Source: Anaerolineae bacterium (GTDB lineage: Bacteria; Chloroflexota; Anaerolineae; Aggregatilineales; Phototrophicaceae). Taken from it: 41,323 nucleotides of DNA. Of the stretch, positions 23,542-32,647 are shown piece after piece. Both the position numbers and the translations under genes were made by a program. Numbering within the stretch: the stretch's first letter is position 1; each line of letters starts with the position of its first letter. The notes beneath the pieces were generated by a model, which saw only the letters and a program-made list of their open reading frames with translations, had not been told where the DNA came from and did not search any database. Location: positions 1 to 41,323 of the forward strand of contig JAJDUC010000047.1 of the NCBI GenBank assembly GCA_022826865.1. The letters are read 5' to 3'.

Positions 23542-24927
23542 ATGAACAACCCATACGAATTCGCCAAGGCTAATCAAGATCGCTTCCTCGACGAGTATCA
23601 GGAATTGCTGCGCATCCGCACGATCAGCACACAGCCCCAGCACGCCGGCGATGTGGCCGAAGCCGCCGAATGGCTCAAGGCGATGATGCTTCGCATCGGC
23701 ATGCAGCGGGCTGAGGCAGTTCTGATGCCGGAGGGTCGCTGTCCGCTTGTGCTGGGCGAATGGCATGGCGCTGGCGAAGATGCGCCAACTGTGCTGATTT
23801 ATTGCCATTACGATGTGCAGCCGGCGGAAATCGCCGACGGCTGGGAGACGGCGCCCTTTGAGCCGACCATCAAAGACGGGCGCTTGTACTGCCGCGGCGC
23901 CGTCGACAGCAAGCTGCATGTGATGGCGAATTTGAAGGCGGTGGAATCCTGGCTGGCCAGCGAAGTGAAGCCAAGGGTCAACATCAAAGTGGTGCTGGAG
24001 GGCGAGGAAGAATCCGGCTCGGAGAATATCAACGCTTTCATAGCCGCGCATCCGGAGCGGCTGGCGGCCGATATTGCCATGGTCTCCGACGGAGCGATCC
24101 TGGCGCCGGATCAGCCGAGCTTGACCTATGGCCTGCGCGGTATCGCCGCCCTCGAATTGCAGGTGAACGCGCCCGTCAGCGATCTGCACAGCGGGCATTG
24201 GGGCGGCTCAGTGCATAATCCGATCCAGGCGCTGACGGAGATCCTGGCGCAGCTGCATGATGAGAACGGGACGGTGACTGTGCCCGGCTTCTATGACGAT
24301 GTCGTGGATGTGACGGCGACGGACCGGGCGCTGCTGCAAAAGGTTGAACCCTACTTAAAAGCGGAATGGGAGGATGTGGTCAACGCGCCCGCGCTTTGGG
24401 GCGAGCGCGAGTACAGCCTGCCGGAGCGGCTGGGGGCGCGGCCGACGCTTGAGATCAACGGGATTCATGGCGGCTACACCGGCGCGGGCATGAAGACGGT
24501 GCTTCCGGCCCAGGCTTCCGCCAAGATCACCTGCCGGCTGGCGCCAAATCAGGATCCGGCGCGCGTTCTTCGCTGTGTGATGGATCATATCAGCCGCCTC
24601 GCGCCGGACAGTGTTGCCATCGACCTGCGCCCGAGCGAACCCGGCGCCGCGGCCGTGCTGCTGGATGTCGATGGTCTGGCGATGCGCGCGGCGGCCGAAG
24701 CCTATGAATATGCCTGGGGCGTCGAGCCGGTGTTTGAGCGCTCGGGCGGCAGCGTGCCGATTTGCGTCGAGTGCGCCAAGGTGGCGGGCGAAGTGGTGAT
24801 CATGAGTTACGGCTTGAAGAGCGGCCGGGCGCATGGACCCAACGAGAATATCTACTTACGGAACTTCTACAACGGTATACAGGCGACGATCCGGTTCATT
24901 GATGTGCTTGGGGAGAAGCGCGCATAG
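23542..24927 (+). CDS. M20-family metallopeptidase (dipeptidase-like)
   Basis: 461 residues. Two-zinc M20 hydrolases cut dipeptides or N-acyl amino acids. Metal and catalytic residues are visible: H89 and D91 in CHYDVQP, bridging D122 in GAVDSK and the catalytic Glu pair in EGEEESGS (153-160). A dimerisation (lid) domain lies roughly at residues 210-370. The ATG at 23542 is preferred, although the frame is open from 23497. A TGTATGATGC word (23494-23503), also found before the epimerase gene, could be a -10 element. Confidence 0.92.
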   Translation: MNNPYEFAKANQDRFLDEYQELLRIRTISTQPQHAGDVAEAAEWLKAMMLRIGMQRAEAVLMPEGRCPLVLGEWHGAGEDAPTVLIYCHYDVQPAEIADGWETAPFEPTIKDGRLYCRGAVDSKLHVMANLKAVESWLASEVKPRVNIKVVLEGEEESGSENINAFIAAHPERLAADIAMVSDGAILAPDQPSLTYGLRGIAALELQVNAPVSDLHSGHWGGSVHNPIQALTEILAQLHDENGTVTVPGFYDDVVDVTATDRALLQKVEPYLKAEWEDVVNAPALWGEREYSLPERLGARPTLEINGIHGGYTGAGMKTVLPAQASAKITCRLAPNQDPARVLRCVMDHISRLAPDSVAIDLRPSEPGAAAVLLDVDGLAMRAAAEAYEYAWGVEPVFERSGGSVPICVECAKVAGEVVIMSYGLKSGRAHGPNENIYLRNFYNGIQATIRFIDVLGEKRA

Positions 24928-25013
24928 GCGGGCATCAGACCAAGCCGCGACAGATTCATCCAAGACAATAACCTCAGGCGCCGGGCTGCTCTCGAGGCAA
25001 GCAGGGAGCCGGC

Positions 25014-25412
25014 CTAGCCCTTATGCGGCAGCCAGCGCCCCTCATCCAGAACGACCGCCTCGTCTTCGCCCGGCCAGGGCGGCGTCGTGGCGATGATGAA
25101 TTCCAGAGGCGCATCGCCCGAATTGCGAAATTGAAAGCGCGTGCCCAGCGGGATGGTCAAGCTGATTCCGGGGCCGACATCAAGCAATTCTTCGCGCCCG
25201 CCTTGCTTGCGCCAGACCTGCCCCGCCCCGGCCAGGAAAAACCATACTTCATCGACCGTGCGATGCCTCACCGGGACCGAGATCGCGCCAACCGGCAGCG
25301 CGCAATGCACGACGCTGGCGCCGTCCAGGCTGTGCAGCAGCCTTATCTCGGAGCCGTCAGGCGCGAGGACATCGTATGCGGCGGGAACTTGCCCGCTCTC
25401 GAATGGCCGCAT
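25014..25412 (-). CDS. Cupin-domain protein with incomplete metal site
   Basis: 132 residues forming one small cupin barrel. In the first cupin motif the usual HxH is VRH (48-50), with E55 retained. In the second motif the His after PLG is replaced by Phe (PLGTRF). Metal binding is therefore doubtful, and a non-catalytic or sugar/acid-binding role is possible. It starts 3 nt after the 2-hydroxyacid dehydrogenase stop and is the last gene of a three-gene minus-strand operon. Confidence 0.85.
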   Translation of the reverse strand: MRPFESGQVPAAYDVLAPDGSEIRLLHSLDGASVVHCALPVGAISVPVRHRTVDEVWFFLAGAGQVWRKQGGREELLDVGPGISLTIPLGTRFQFRNSGDAPLEFIIATTPPWPGEDEAVVLDEGRWLPHKG

Positions 25413-25415
25413 GGA

Positions 25416-26423
25416 TCAATCTTTGCGGCCAGCTTCCCAACGCGCCCGCACCGCTCCCCAGACCTCGGGATTGAGCAGATGGGGCGGGCGTTCGCCGCGC
25501 AGCATCTGCGCCACCTGCTCCAGGGCATGGGCGACGAGGCGCTTCCTTCCCACGACAGTCGCGCTGGCCACATGCGGCGTGATCACCACGTTGTCCCGTC
25601 CCAAAAGCGGGTTGCCCGCCAGAGGCGGTTCGGGATCGGTCACATCGAGGCCGGCGCCGAATAGATGCCCCCGATCGAGAGCGGCCGTCAGCGCGGCTTC
25701 ATCAACATGCCCGCCGCGCGAAACGTTGATGAATACGGCGCCCGGCTTCATCTGCGCGAAGCGCTCGGCATTCATCAGCTTGTAGGTCTCGTCATTGAGC
25801 GGCAGATGAAGAGAGACGAAGTCCGAATCGCTGAGCAACTCTTCAAGCGAAGCCGCTTTGCCCACGCCCAACTTCTCGAAACGCTCATCGGCGATATGGG
25901 GATCGTAAGCGGAGACGTTCATGCCGATGGCATTGGCGATGCCGCTGACATGGCCGCCGATGCGCCCCAAGCCAACCAGGCCAAGCCGCTTGCTGTGCAT
26001 CTCCAGCGCGACGTATTCGCCCCAGATATTCTGCTTGCGCCCAGATTCAAGCATTCGATTGAGTTCGTTTTCCACCTTTTTGATGGCGCGCGCGACCGTC
26101 ATCATCAGGGTGACGGCTTGCTCGGCGGTGGAGACGGTGGGCGCGTCGGGCGCGTTGACCACGGCGATATCGCGGGCGCTGGCGGCGGCCACATCCAAAT
26201 TGTCATAGCCGACACCGCTGCGCGCGATGATCAGCAGGCGGGGCGCGCGATCCATGGCGGCGGCGTCATAGGCGCGCCCCCCCGCCATAACCCCGTCCGC
26301 CTCTTCCAGGCGATGGAAGGGATCGCGCGCGACTTGATCGCCCGGGCTGATGGCCTGCGCGATGTCTTCGTACATGTGCCCATAGCGGGTATCAATATTG
26401 CCTTCGAACCAAATGTTGTACAT
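25416..26423 (-). CDS. D-2-hydroxyacid dehydrogenase, NAD-dependent
   Basis: 335 residues of the 2-hydroxyacid dehydrogenase family (phosphoglycerate dehydrogenase, glyoxylate/hydroxypyruvate reductase). GLGRIGGH gives the NAD fold, ARSGVGYDN the substrate loop, NVSRGG the catalytic Arg, DPEPP the catalytic Glu and TPHVAS the catalytic His. No ACT regulatory domain is present, so it is not a full SerA. It lies between an HpcH/HpaI aldolase (30 nt upstream) and the cupin gene. The aldolase would make or use a 2-keto acid that this enzyme could reduce, a plausible sugar-acid pathway (inference). Confidence 0.9.
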   Translation of the reverse strand: MYNIWFEGNIDTRYGHMYEDIAQAISPGDQVARDPFHRLEEADGVMAGGRAYDAAAMDRAPRLLIIARSGVGYDNLDVAAASARDIAVVNAPDAPTVSTAEQAVTLMMTVARAIKKVENELNRMLESGRKQNIWGEYVALEMHSKRLGLVGLGRIGGHVSGIANAIGMNVSAYDPHIADERFEKLGVGKAASLEELLSDSDFVSLHLPLNDETYKLMNAERFAQMKPGAVFINVSRGGHVDEAALTAALDRGHLFGAGLDVTDPEPPLAGNPLLGRDNVVITPHVASATVVGRKRLVAHALEQVAQMLRGERPPHLLNPEVWGAVRARWEAGRKD

Positions 26424-26453
26424 CTTGCTCCCTATCCCGTCCTGAGATCCCGA

Positions 26454-27263
26454 CTAGAAGTGGACGTTTTCGTCGACGATTTGACCGACATCGTCGGTTT
26501 CTTCGCGGATGAGCTTGAACTCGGCAGTTAGAGCGCGATTGAAGGCGGAGATATCCGAGCTGTGCATCACCAGGTTGGCGCCGGCGTTGATCCACTCGAT
26601 TTCATGCTGCGTGAAATTGTGGTGGATCCCGATGCCGACGCCGGCGGCGCGCGATTTGTCGATGATCTCGCGAATGGCGGCATCAAAGACCGGATGGTCG
26701 TATTGTTCCGGCAGGCCGAGGCTGCAGGACAGATCATGCGGGCCGACGAGCACGCAGTCGATGTAGGACGATTGGAGAATCTCGTCGAGGGCTTCCAGCG
26801 CCGGCACGCTTTCGATATTGATGAAGAGGGCCTTGTTGGCGTTGCGCCGCGCCAGATAATCAGCCAACTCGGGCTCCAGCTCGGCTTCACCGTCCAACGC
26901 CGCGCGCAGCTTGTCGCCTTTGAGCGGGCCGTACTTGACGGCGCCGCCGAGTGTCTTCACAAGCTCGGGCGATTCGACGTAGGGGGCGATGATGCCGTGG
27001 GCGCCGCCGTCCAGCGTCATCTGCGCCAGGTAGGGGTCCGGCTCCGGAATGCGCACGACCGGCGCCAGGTTGAGCGCGGCGAAGGCGTTGCACATCCAGG
27101 AAATTGCGTTGCGGTCCTGCGGTGTGTGCTCGGTGTCGATGAACACCATATCCAGGTCCAGATTTTGGACCACGCGGGGCCAGATCGGCGAAGGCGAATA
27201 AATAGCGGTGCCATAGACGCGTTGGCCGGCGCGCAGCGCTTGAATCAGTTCGTTTCCATTCAT
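26454..27263 (-). CDS. HpcH/HpaI-family aldolase
   Basis: 269 residues. Class II pyruvate aldolases of this family cleave 2-keto-4-hydroxy acids to pyruvate and an aldehyde. Motifs: DTEHTPQD (43-50), with the His/Glu region of the family, VVRIPEPDP (Arg), INIESVPALE (metal-binding Glu) and VGPHDLSCSLG (metal-binding Asp). The first gene of the operon with a 2-hydroxyacid dehydrogenase and a cupin. A purine-rich ribosome-binding site lies just upstream of the ATG. Confidence 0.9.
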   Translation of the reverse strand: MNGNELIQALRAGQRVYGTAIYSPSPIWPRVVQNLDLDMVFIDTEHTPQDRNAISWMCNAFAALNLAPVVRIPEPDPYLAQMTLDGGAHGIIAPYVESPELVKTLGGAVKYGPLKGDKLRAALDGEAELEPELADYLARRNANKALFINIESVPALEALDEILQSSYIDCVLVGPHDLSCSLGLPEQYDHPVFDAAIREIIDKSRAAGVGIGIHHNFTQHEIEWINAGANLVMHSSDISAFNRALTAEFKLIREETDDVGQIVDENVHF

Positions 27264-27479
27264 TCAGTTTTCTCTTCTTTTTGGAGGCGGCAGGTCAAAG
27301 GGTGATATTAGCCCTTTGGCTTGTATAAGTCAAAGATGAGCCGCTTGAACGCGCATTTGGCGCCGCGCTTGGTTCGCATTCAGACGGGAGGCCGCTGGCT
27401 GGCGCAACGACCCGCCTCATTTGACGTATTTCGACGCATGGCAGAAGATACCGTTAGCGCCCTTGCGTCCGTGAATTAG

Positions 27480-28049
27480 ATGACGATCTTCAGCTCCAAG
27501 CGGGAAAGGCGGCTTTGGCTTGCGCTTGCGCTCGTCCTGGCGGCGATCTACGCGACGCTGGGACAGACGCCAGCGATTGTGGCGGCTCTGGGCACGGACA
27601 TTGTCGAAAGCGCCGAGGCGAATCTGGTGTTCGCGCTTCTCGCGCTGCTGGCGCTGATCCCGATATTCTTCGTGGACAAGCGGCTCGGTCGCGTTGAGAT
27701 CGCCGTCGGCATCGGCATCCTCGCAGTATATTTGCTGACATGGCTTAGGCTTGGCTCATGGGAGGAGCGCACTCATCTATTCGAGTACGCCTTGGTGGCC
27801 GCGCTGTTGCACGAAGCGCTGCTGGAAAGGCGGGACAATGGACGGCGCGCCCCCGCGCCCGCGCTGCTCGCGCTAATTCTCTCCATACTGCTCGGCTGGC
27901 TCGATGAAGGCATTCAGTGCCTGCTGCCCAACCGCGTCTTTGACCTGGTCGATGTGGCTTTCAATTCACTCGCCGCTATCACGATCATCGGCGCGAGATG
28001 CGCCGTGAGATGGGTTCAGCGCTGGGTGGAAGCTCGGCGGCGCGCGTAG
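27480..28049 (+). CDS. VanZ-like integral membrane protein
   Basis: 189 residues, four to five hydrophobic helices (about 12-28, 48-64, 74-90, 127-142 and 155-172). WLDEGIQCLLPNRVFDLVDVAFN carries the DE..Q....R..D..D...N pattern of the VanZ family in its second half. Function is not established; VanZ itself gives low-level teicoplanin resistance. No Shine-Dalgarno sequence is obvious before the ATG at 27480. Stand-alone gene. Confidence 0.75.
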   Translation: MTIFSSKRERRLWLALALVLAAIYATLGQTPAIVAALGTDIVESAEANLVFALLALLALIPIFFVDKRLGRVEIAVGIGILAVYLLTWLRLGSWEERTHLFEYALVAALLHEALLERRDNGRRAPAPALLALILSILLGWLDEGIQCLLPNRVFDLVDVAFNSLAAITIIGARCAVRWVQRWVEARRRA

Positions 28050-28163
28050 GTTCCGACTGCGCTGCTCCAAACGCCGAAGAGAAGAGCGTCGACTGCGCGT
28101 CTATAATGCAACTGAATTTAGCTTTATAATGAGCCCCGTATAGATAATCGGCAAGCGCCGATT

Positions 28164-28197
28164 TTGACCGGCCAGCGCGGCTGGCCGCGGGTAAAAT
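28164..28197 (+). promoter_or_regulatory. Possible promoter with internal palindrome before the LLM gene
   Basis: TTGACC (28164-28169) and TAAAAT (28192-28197) are 22 bp apart, longer than normal. The spacer holds a perfect GGCCAGC/GCTGGCC inverted repeat (28170-28176 and 28180-28186). A long-spacer regulated promoter is possible, but TAAAAT alone could also serve. Confidence 0.3.
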
Positions 28198-28213
28198 ACA
28201 GGCAGGATGTATT

Positions 28214-29245
28214 ATGCGCCTTGGACTGAACATCGGCTATTCGGGCGCGCGCGTCGCGCTGCCCCTGGATTTGATACAAGAAGCGGATCGTTTGGGCTAC
28301 CACGCGGTCTGGACGGCGGAAGCCTACGGCTCGGATTGTATAAGTCCGCTGGCCTGGGTCGGCGCCTTGACGCAGAACATCAAACTGGGCAGCGGCATCA
28401 TGCAGATGCCGGCGCGCAGCCCGGCCATGACCGCCATGACGGCGATCACGCTCGACCAGCTCTCGGGCGGGCGCTTTCTGCTCGGGCTGGGCCTGTCCGG
28501 CCCGCAGGTGGTCGAAGGCTGGCACGGGCGCCCATACGGCAAGCCACTGGGCAAAACGCGCGAATACGTCAGCATCATCCGGCAGATATTGGCGCGGGAG
28601 ACGCCGTTGCGGCACAGTGGCGCGCATTATCGCATTCCCTACGACGGGGAGGACGCCACCGGCTTGGGCAAATCGCTTAAGAGCATCGTTCACGGTCGTC
28701 GGGACATGCCGATTTATCTGGCGGCGATTGGCCCGCGCAATGTCGCGCTGGCGGCCGAGATCGCCGATGGCTGGCTCCCCATCTTCTTTTCGCCGACGGA
28801 GTACGCGGCGGCATATCAGGCGGCGGTCGAAGCGGGTTTCGCCCGGGCGCCCGCCGGCAAAAGCAGGCCGGATTTTGATATCGCGCCCTCCGTCACCGTC
28901 ATTATCGACGACGAATTGGAGTCGGCTTACAACCAGATCAAACCGGCCCTGGCGCTCTATATCGGCGGCATGGGCGCCAAGGGCAAGAACTTCTATTACG
29001 ACCTGGCTTGCCGCTTCGGTTATGAAGCCGCGGCGGACGCGATACAAGACCATTACCTGCAGGGCCGTAGAGGGGAAGCGATTATGGCCGTGCCGGATGA
29101 TTTGGTCGATGCCGTGTCGCTGGTTGGCTCGAAGGCGCGGATCCGCGATCGTTTGCAGCTTTGGCGCGACAGCCCGGCCACAACCTTGAACATTGCCGCC
29201 TTCTCGCTCGATACCATTCGATTCATGGCCGAGGAGCTGCTCTAG
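28214..29245 (+). CDS. LLM-class flavin- or F420-dependent oxidoreductase
   Basis: 343 residues with a bacterial luciferase-like TIM barrel. [38 protein letters not shown] and the phosphate-binding [15 protein letters not shown] are typical of the F420-dependent branch (methylene-tetrahydromethanopterin-reductase-like). Substrate unknown. Such genes are numerous in Chloroflexota and actinobacteria. It begins with ATG at 28214 after an AGGATG sequence; transcribed alone. Confidence 0.9.
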   Translation: MRLGLNIGYSGARVALPLDLIQEADRLGYHAVWTAEAYGSDCISPLAWVGALTQNIKLGSGIMQMPARSPAMTAMTAITLDQLSGGRFLLGLGLSGPQVVEGWHGRPYGKPLGKTREYVSIIRQILARETPLRHSGAHYRIPYDGEDATGLGKSLKSIVHGRRDMPIYLAAIGPRNVALAAEIADGWLPIFFSPTEYAAAYQAAVEAGFARAPAGKSRPDFDIAPSVTVIIDDELESAYNQIKPALALYIGGMGAKGKNFYYDLACRFGYEAAADAIQDHYLQGRRGEAIMAVPDDLVDAVSLVGSKARIRDRLQLWRDSPATTLNIAAFSLDTIRFMAEELL

Positions 29246-29329
29246 CTGGCCCTGCAGGCAATCTGGATTGACTGCAGATTATCGCGCGACCTGATATGTC
29301 GCCGCTAGTTCCTGCGTGGGGAGGTTGCG

Positions 29330-29437
29330 CAGAGCAATCGCATCAATACATTATCCGCCGATGGCAATGTAAAAATGTAGGGGCGTCTCGTGAGACGCCC
29401 GTTGAAAAATGGCCTGCAAATTATGGGCGTTTCAGCG
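29330..29437. mobile_element. Truncated family A element
   Basis: The left end (CAGAGCAATCGCATC) and subterminal part match the copy at 10039, and both the TCTC/GAGA hairpin and half of the second hairpin (GGGCGTTTCAGCG) are present. Similarity stops at 29437 and the right inverted end is missing, so this copy cannot be mobile by itself. Confidence 0.75.
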
Positions 29438-29734
29438 GGTCGCGTAGGTCGCGTAGACACTGACCGCCGACACTGACCTCCAGTCGCCCGAATGCAAAAT
29501 CGCGATGTATCGGGCGACCCAAGGGTCGCCCCAACGGCGTAAGAGGAGACTCGGTGTACGGGCGAGCCGGTGGCTCGCCCACTCCTGCTTCAAAATGCCC
29601 ATCAGATTTTACAGGACTCGCTTGCATTTACTTCTGCGGCCTCTCTTTTTTATAAAACCGCCATTTGCGGTAGCGGAGGAGCTTTGATACTCTGCTTGAG
29701 CGCGGTAGCCATTCTCGCTGCCGCCGAGCGGCTG

Positions 29735-29743
29735 TGGTAAAAC
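29735..29743 (+). promoter_or_regulatory. Candidate extended -10 promoter of the dus gene
   Basis: TGG followed by TAAAAC (29738-29743), within a 17-nt match to the moeA promoter region. It ends 8 nt before the ATG at 29752, and no Shine-Dalgarno sequence is present, so a leaderless transcript is possible. Confidence 0.4.
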
Positions 29744-29751
29744 CTCTTAAT

Positions 29752-30762
29752 ATGCTCACTCAAACCGGCACTGCCCTGAAGCCCCTGCAAATTGGAGACA
29801 TCGTCATTGAGACGCCGCTGGCGCTGGCGCCGATGGCCGGGCACAGCAATTATGCGCTGCGCCGGTTATGCCGCGAGATCGGCGGCTGCGGCTTGGTCTG
29901 CACCGAGCTGATCAGCAGCAATATCGTGAAGAACGCCCGGGCGCGGGCAGTGCAGCGCTTTGACTGGCGGGCAAGCGAAAGGCCGATCGCTGTGCAACTC
30001 TTCGGCGCCGACCCGCGCGCCGTGGCGGAAGCGGCGCGTGTGGTAGTCGACCATGGCGCTGATATTGTCGATATCAACATGGGCTGCTGGGTGCCGAAGA
30101 TTGCAAAAAAAGGCGGTGGCGCCGCCCTGCTGCGCGATGTGAAGACGGCGACGGCGGTGGTCGAAGCCGTGGTGAAAGCGGTGGCTGTACCGGTGACCGT
30201 CAAGGTCCGCAGTGGTTTTGAGGATGGCCTGGTCACGGCTGTGCCCTTTGCCGTGGCCGCGGAAGCGGTTGGCGCACAGGCGGTGGCTGTGCATGCCCGC
30301 TTCGCCGGACAGGGCCACAGCGGCGCGGCCGATTGGGATGTGATCGCGGCGGTCAAAGCCGCCGTGGGCGCAATGCCCATCATCGGCAACGGCGATATCC
30401 ATAATGGCGAAGACGCGCGGCGGATGCTGGAGCAGACTGGCTGCGACGCGGTGATGGTGGGCCGCGCGGCGCTGGGGCGGCCCTGGCTCTTCCATCACAT
30501 CGCGACCTGCCTCGAGACTGGCATCTGCCTGCCGGCGCCAAGCCGCGGAGAGCGGGCGCGCATCGCCCTGCGGCATGCGCAGCTTACGCTGGAAAGCAGT
30601 CATCTGCCGGAGCGGGTCGCGGTACTCGAGATGCGCGGACAGATAAGCAAGTACAAGCTTGACGCGCCGGGTTCGGCGGCCATCCGGAATCAACTGGTGC
30701 GGATCGAGACCTATGCCGAATTGGAGACGATTCTGCTGGAGGCGGTTCAAACCGGAGACTGA
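29752..30762 (+). CDS. dusB: tRNA-dihydrouridine synthase, DusB-like
   Basis: 336 residues. FMN-dependent reduction of tRNA uridines. APMAGHSNYALR replaces the usual APMAG.TD..FR start, DINMGC holds the catalytic C112, KVRSG binds FMN/tRNA, and VHARFAGQGHSG, IGNGDI and GRAALGRPW complete the family pattern. After the catalytic Cys the usual Pro is replaced by Trp (GCWVPKI), a small oddity. The ATG at 29752 is preferred to the GTG at 29734, which overlaps the -10-like element. Confidence 0.9.
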   Translation: MLTQTGTALKPLQIGDIVIETPLALAPMAGHSNYALRRLCREIGGCGLVCTELISSNIVKNARARAVQRFDWRASERPIAVQLFGADPRAVAEAARVVVDHGADIVDINMGCWVPKIAKKGGGAALLRDVKTATAVVEAVVKAVAVPVTVKVRSGFEDGLVTAVPFAVAAEAVGAQAVAVHARFAGQGHSGAADWDVIAAVKAAVGAMPIIGNGDIHNGEDARRMLEQTGCDAVMVGRAALGRPWLFHHIATCLETGICLPAPSRGERARIALRHAQLTLESSHLPERVAVLEMRGQISKYKLDAPGSAAIRNQLVRIETYAELETILLEAVQTGD

Positions 30763-30914
30763 ATGGTCGTCCAGGATGTATGGAATGTGGTGACGTTCCA
30801 GCCCGGCGCGACTGAAGCCGCAAACAAGAACAGCATTTTTCAAGTGCGGGAAGGCGAGATCTTCGGTGTATGATGCAATCAACAGTCCGAGAGCGGCAGG
30901 CGATATAGGTTGGC

Positions 30915-31871
30915 ATGATGACTTATCTGGTGACGGGAGGGGCCGGCTTCATTGGGGGGCATGTGGCGCGCGCCTTGTTGGCGCGCGGCGAGCGCGTAGT
31001 CGCTATCGACAACTTCAACGATTATTACGACCCAGCCATCAAGCGCCACAATGCCGCGCGGCTGCGCGAATACGACAAGTTCCACATGATCGAAGGCGAT
31101 ATCCGCGATGTCGCCCTGGTCGACCGCCTCTTCGCCAAGCGGGGAATCACGCATGTGGCGCACCTTGCGGCGATGGCCGGTGTGCGCGAGAGCGTCCGCC
31201 AGCCGCGCCTGTATCTGGATGTCAATCTTACCGGCGCCTTGAATCTGCTTGAGGCGGGGCGCGCGGCGGATATCAAGCAGTTTGTCTTGGCTTCAACATC
31301 CTCAGTCTATGGCAGAACCAAGATCCTGCCCTTTGTCGAGACGGACAGCGCCGATCGGCCCCTGGCCGCTTACCCCGCCAGCAAACGCGCCGCAGAATTG
31401 CTGGCGCATACCTATCACAATCTGTTCGGGATGCAGGTGACCGCGCTGCGTTTCTTCAACGTATACGGCCCGGCGGGACGGCCGGATATGATGCCATGGC
31501 GTCTGCTGGAAGCGACCCAGAGCGGCGAGCGGATCAAGCTCTTCAACGGCGGCGACATCCACCGCGACTGGACCTATATCGCCGATACCGTGACCGGCGT
31601 GCTGGCGGCGCTGGACCGGCCTCTGGGCTTTGAGATCATCAATTTGGGTTGCGGCGCGCCGATCTCGCTGAAGGACTTTGTGGAGCTCATCGAGAAATTC
31701 ACGGGGAAAACAATCGACAAGGTATCGGTGGCGACGCCCGCGAGCGACCCGCCGATAACCTACTGCGACAATCGCAAGGCGCGCGAACTGCTCGGCTTCG
31801 CGCCGGCGATAAGTGTAGAGGACGGGCTGCGCCGCACCTGGGACTGGTTTCGGGATTATCGCGGCTTGTAG
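30915..31871 (+). CDS. NAD-dependent sugar-nucleotide epimerase (UDP-glucuronate 4-epimerase type)
   Basis: 318 residues of the extended SDR family. TGGAGFIGGHV is the NAD site, DNFNDYYDP is typical of UDP-glucuronate/galacturonate 4-epimerases, STSSVYG holds the catalytic Ser and YPASK the Tyr/Lys pair. FNVYGPAGRPDMM again resembles the glucuronate branch. Probable role in surface polysaccharide precursor synthesis. The start may be either of two adjacent ATGs (30915 or 30918). A TGTATGATGC word upstream (30867-30876) could be the -10. Confidence 0.9.
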   Translation: MMTYLVTGGAGFIGGHVARALLARGERVVAIDNFNDYYDPAIKRHNAARLREYDKFHMIEGDIRDVALVDRLFAKRGITHVAHLAAMAGVRESVRQPRLYLDVNLTGALNLLEAGRAADIKQFVLASTSSVYGRTKILPFVETDSADRPLAAYPASKRAAELLAHTYHNLFGMQVTALRFFNVYGPAGRPDMMPWRLLEATQSGERIKLFNGGDIHRDWTYIADTVTGVLAALDRPLGFEIINLGCGAPISLKDFVELIEKFTGKTIDKVSVATPASDPPITYCDNRKARELLGFAPAISVEDGLRRTWDWFRDYRGL

Positions 31872-31879
31872 CGCGCCGG

Positions 31880-32638
31880 TTAGCCGCCGATGATGCCCGG
31901 CTGATGGCGCTTGGCGCCCATGAGCTGCCGCACGATTTCGGAAGGGTTCTCCAGTTTCGCCAGCTGGGCCTGCATATCTTCCTGCGTGACGAAGAAGGGC
32001 CGCATATACATGCCCAGCAGGGCGCTGCGCGCCTTGTCCGTGCGATTCGGACGGGCGCTGTGCCAGGTCGCGCCATGGAAGACCATGACGCTGCCGCGCT
32101 GGCCGGTCAATATTTCGGCATCGGGTTGTGGCTGATTGCTCATGTCGGCCGGCGGCGGGTGGCCGGCGCGATGGGTATAGGGCAGGATGCCAGTGCCGCC
32201 ATTTTCTTCGGTGAAGTCATCCAGGAGCCAAATCGTTTGCCCGCAGACCTGGTCGAGCGGCCAGGGCTGGTTGATCCACCAGTAGGGATAATCCGGATGC
32301 CAGCCGTACTTGTCGTAACCGGGATAGGCGGTATTGGCGGACCAGGTGCAGCAGATAATATCTTCGTCTTTGAGATAAGTTTGCCATAAGGACACGATCA
32401 GCGGATGCGCCATGAGTTCGACAAAAATCGGGTGTTTGTAGGCGATGCCGCCAACCCGCTGCGTTTTAGCCTTCCGCGTGGCATCGGTGGCTTCCTCTTT
32501 CAGCAGGCGCTCGAGTATGGCGCGCGCCTCATCGGCCTTTTCCGGCGTTATGACTGCCGGGATGACGCTGAAGCCGCGATCGTTTATCTCCGCGATGATT
32601 TTCTGTAGATTCTGTCCGGTATTTTCGTCCATTTCCAT
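31880..32638 (-). CDS. Phytanoyl-CoA dioxygenase (PhyH) family protein
   Basis: 252 residues. Fe(II)/2-oxoglutarate-dependent oxygenase fold: H114-x-D116 in GWHPDYP and the distal H193 in TWHSARPN bind iron, and R204 probably holds 2-oxoglutarate. The substrate is not predictable; the family is very diverse outside eukaryotic phytanate oxidation. The start is at 32638 or at a second ATG (32632), both after AGGAG. It follows the Gfo/Idh gene by 9 nt on the same strand, so the two form an operon. Confidence 0.9.
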   Translation of the reverse strand: MEMDENTGQNLQKIIAEINDRGFSVIPAVITPEKADEARAILERLLKEEATDATRKAKTQRVGGIAYKHPIFVELMAHPLIVSLWQTYLKDEDIICCTWSANTAYPGYDKYGWHPDYPYWWINQPWPLDQVCGQTIWLLDDFTEENGGTGILPYTHRAGHPPPADMSNQPQPDAEILTGQRGSVMVFHGATWHSARPNRTDKARSALLGMYMRPFFVTQEDMQAQLAKLENPSEIVRQLMGAKRHQPGIIGG

Positions 32639-32647
32639 CTCCTGCTC

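Larger units (their letters stand above)
29246..29751. other. 506-bp gene-free region of nested repeat remains
   Basis: 29330-29437 is a 3'-truncated family A element. After the break come two isolated 9-bp-stem hairpins, at 29512-29531 (inner arms ACCC/GGGT) and 29560-29580 (AGCC/GGCT). 29603-29636 resembles the right end of the family B element at 13616-13650 (CTTGCATTTACTTCTG against CTTGCGTTTACTTCTG). 29735-29743 is the candidate dus promoter. No coding sequence is supported. Confidence 0.65.

Noticed and set aside
30763..30873. Small open frame of 36 codons directly after the dus gene
   Set aside because: It starts right at the dus stop but has no ribosome-binding site, no recognisable features and a short length; it may be chance.
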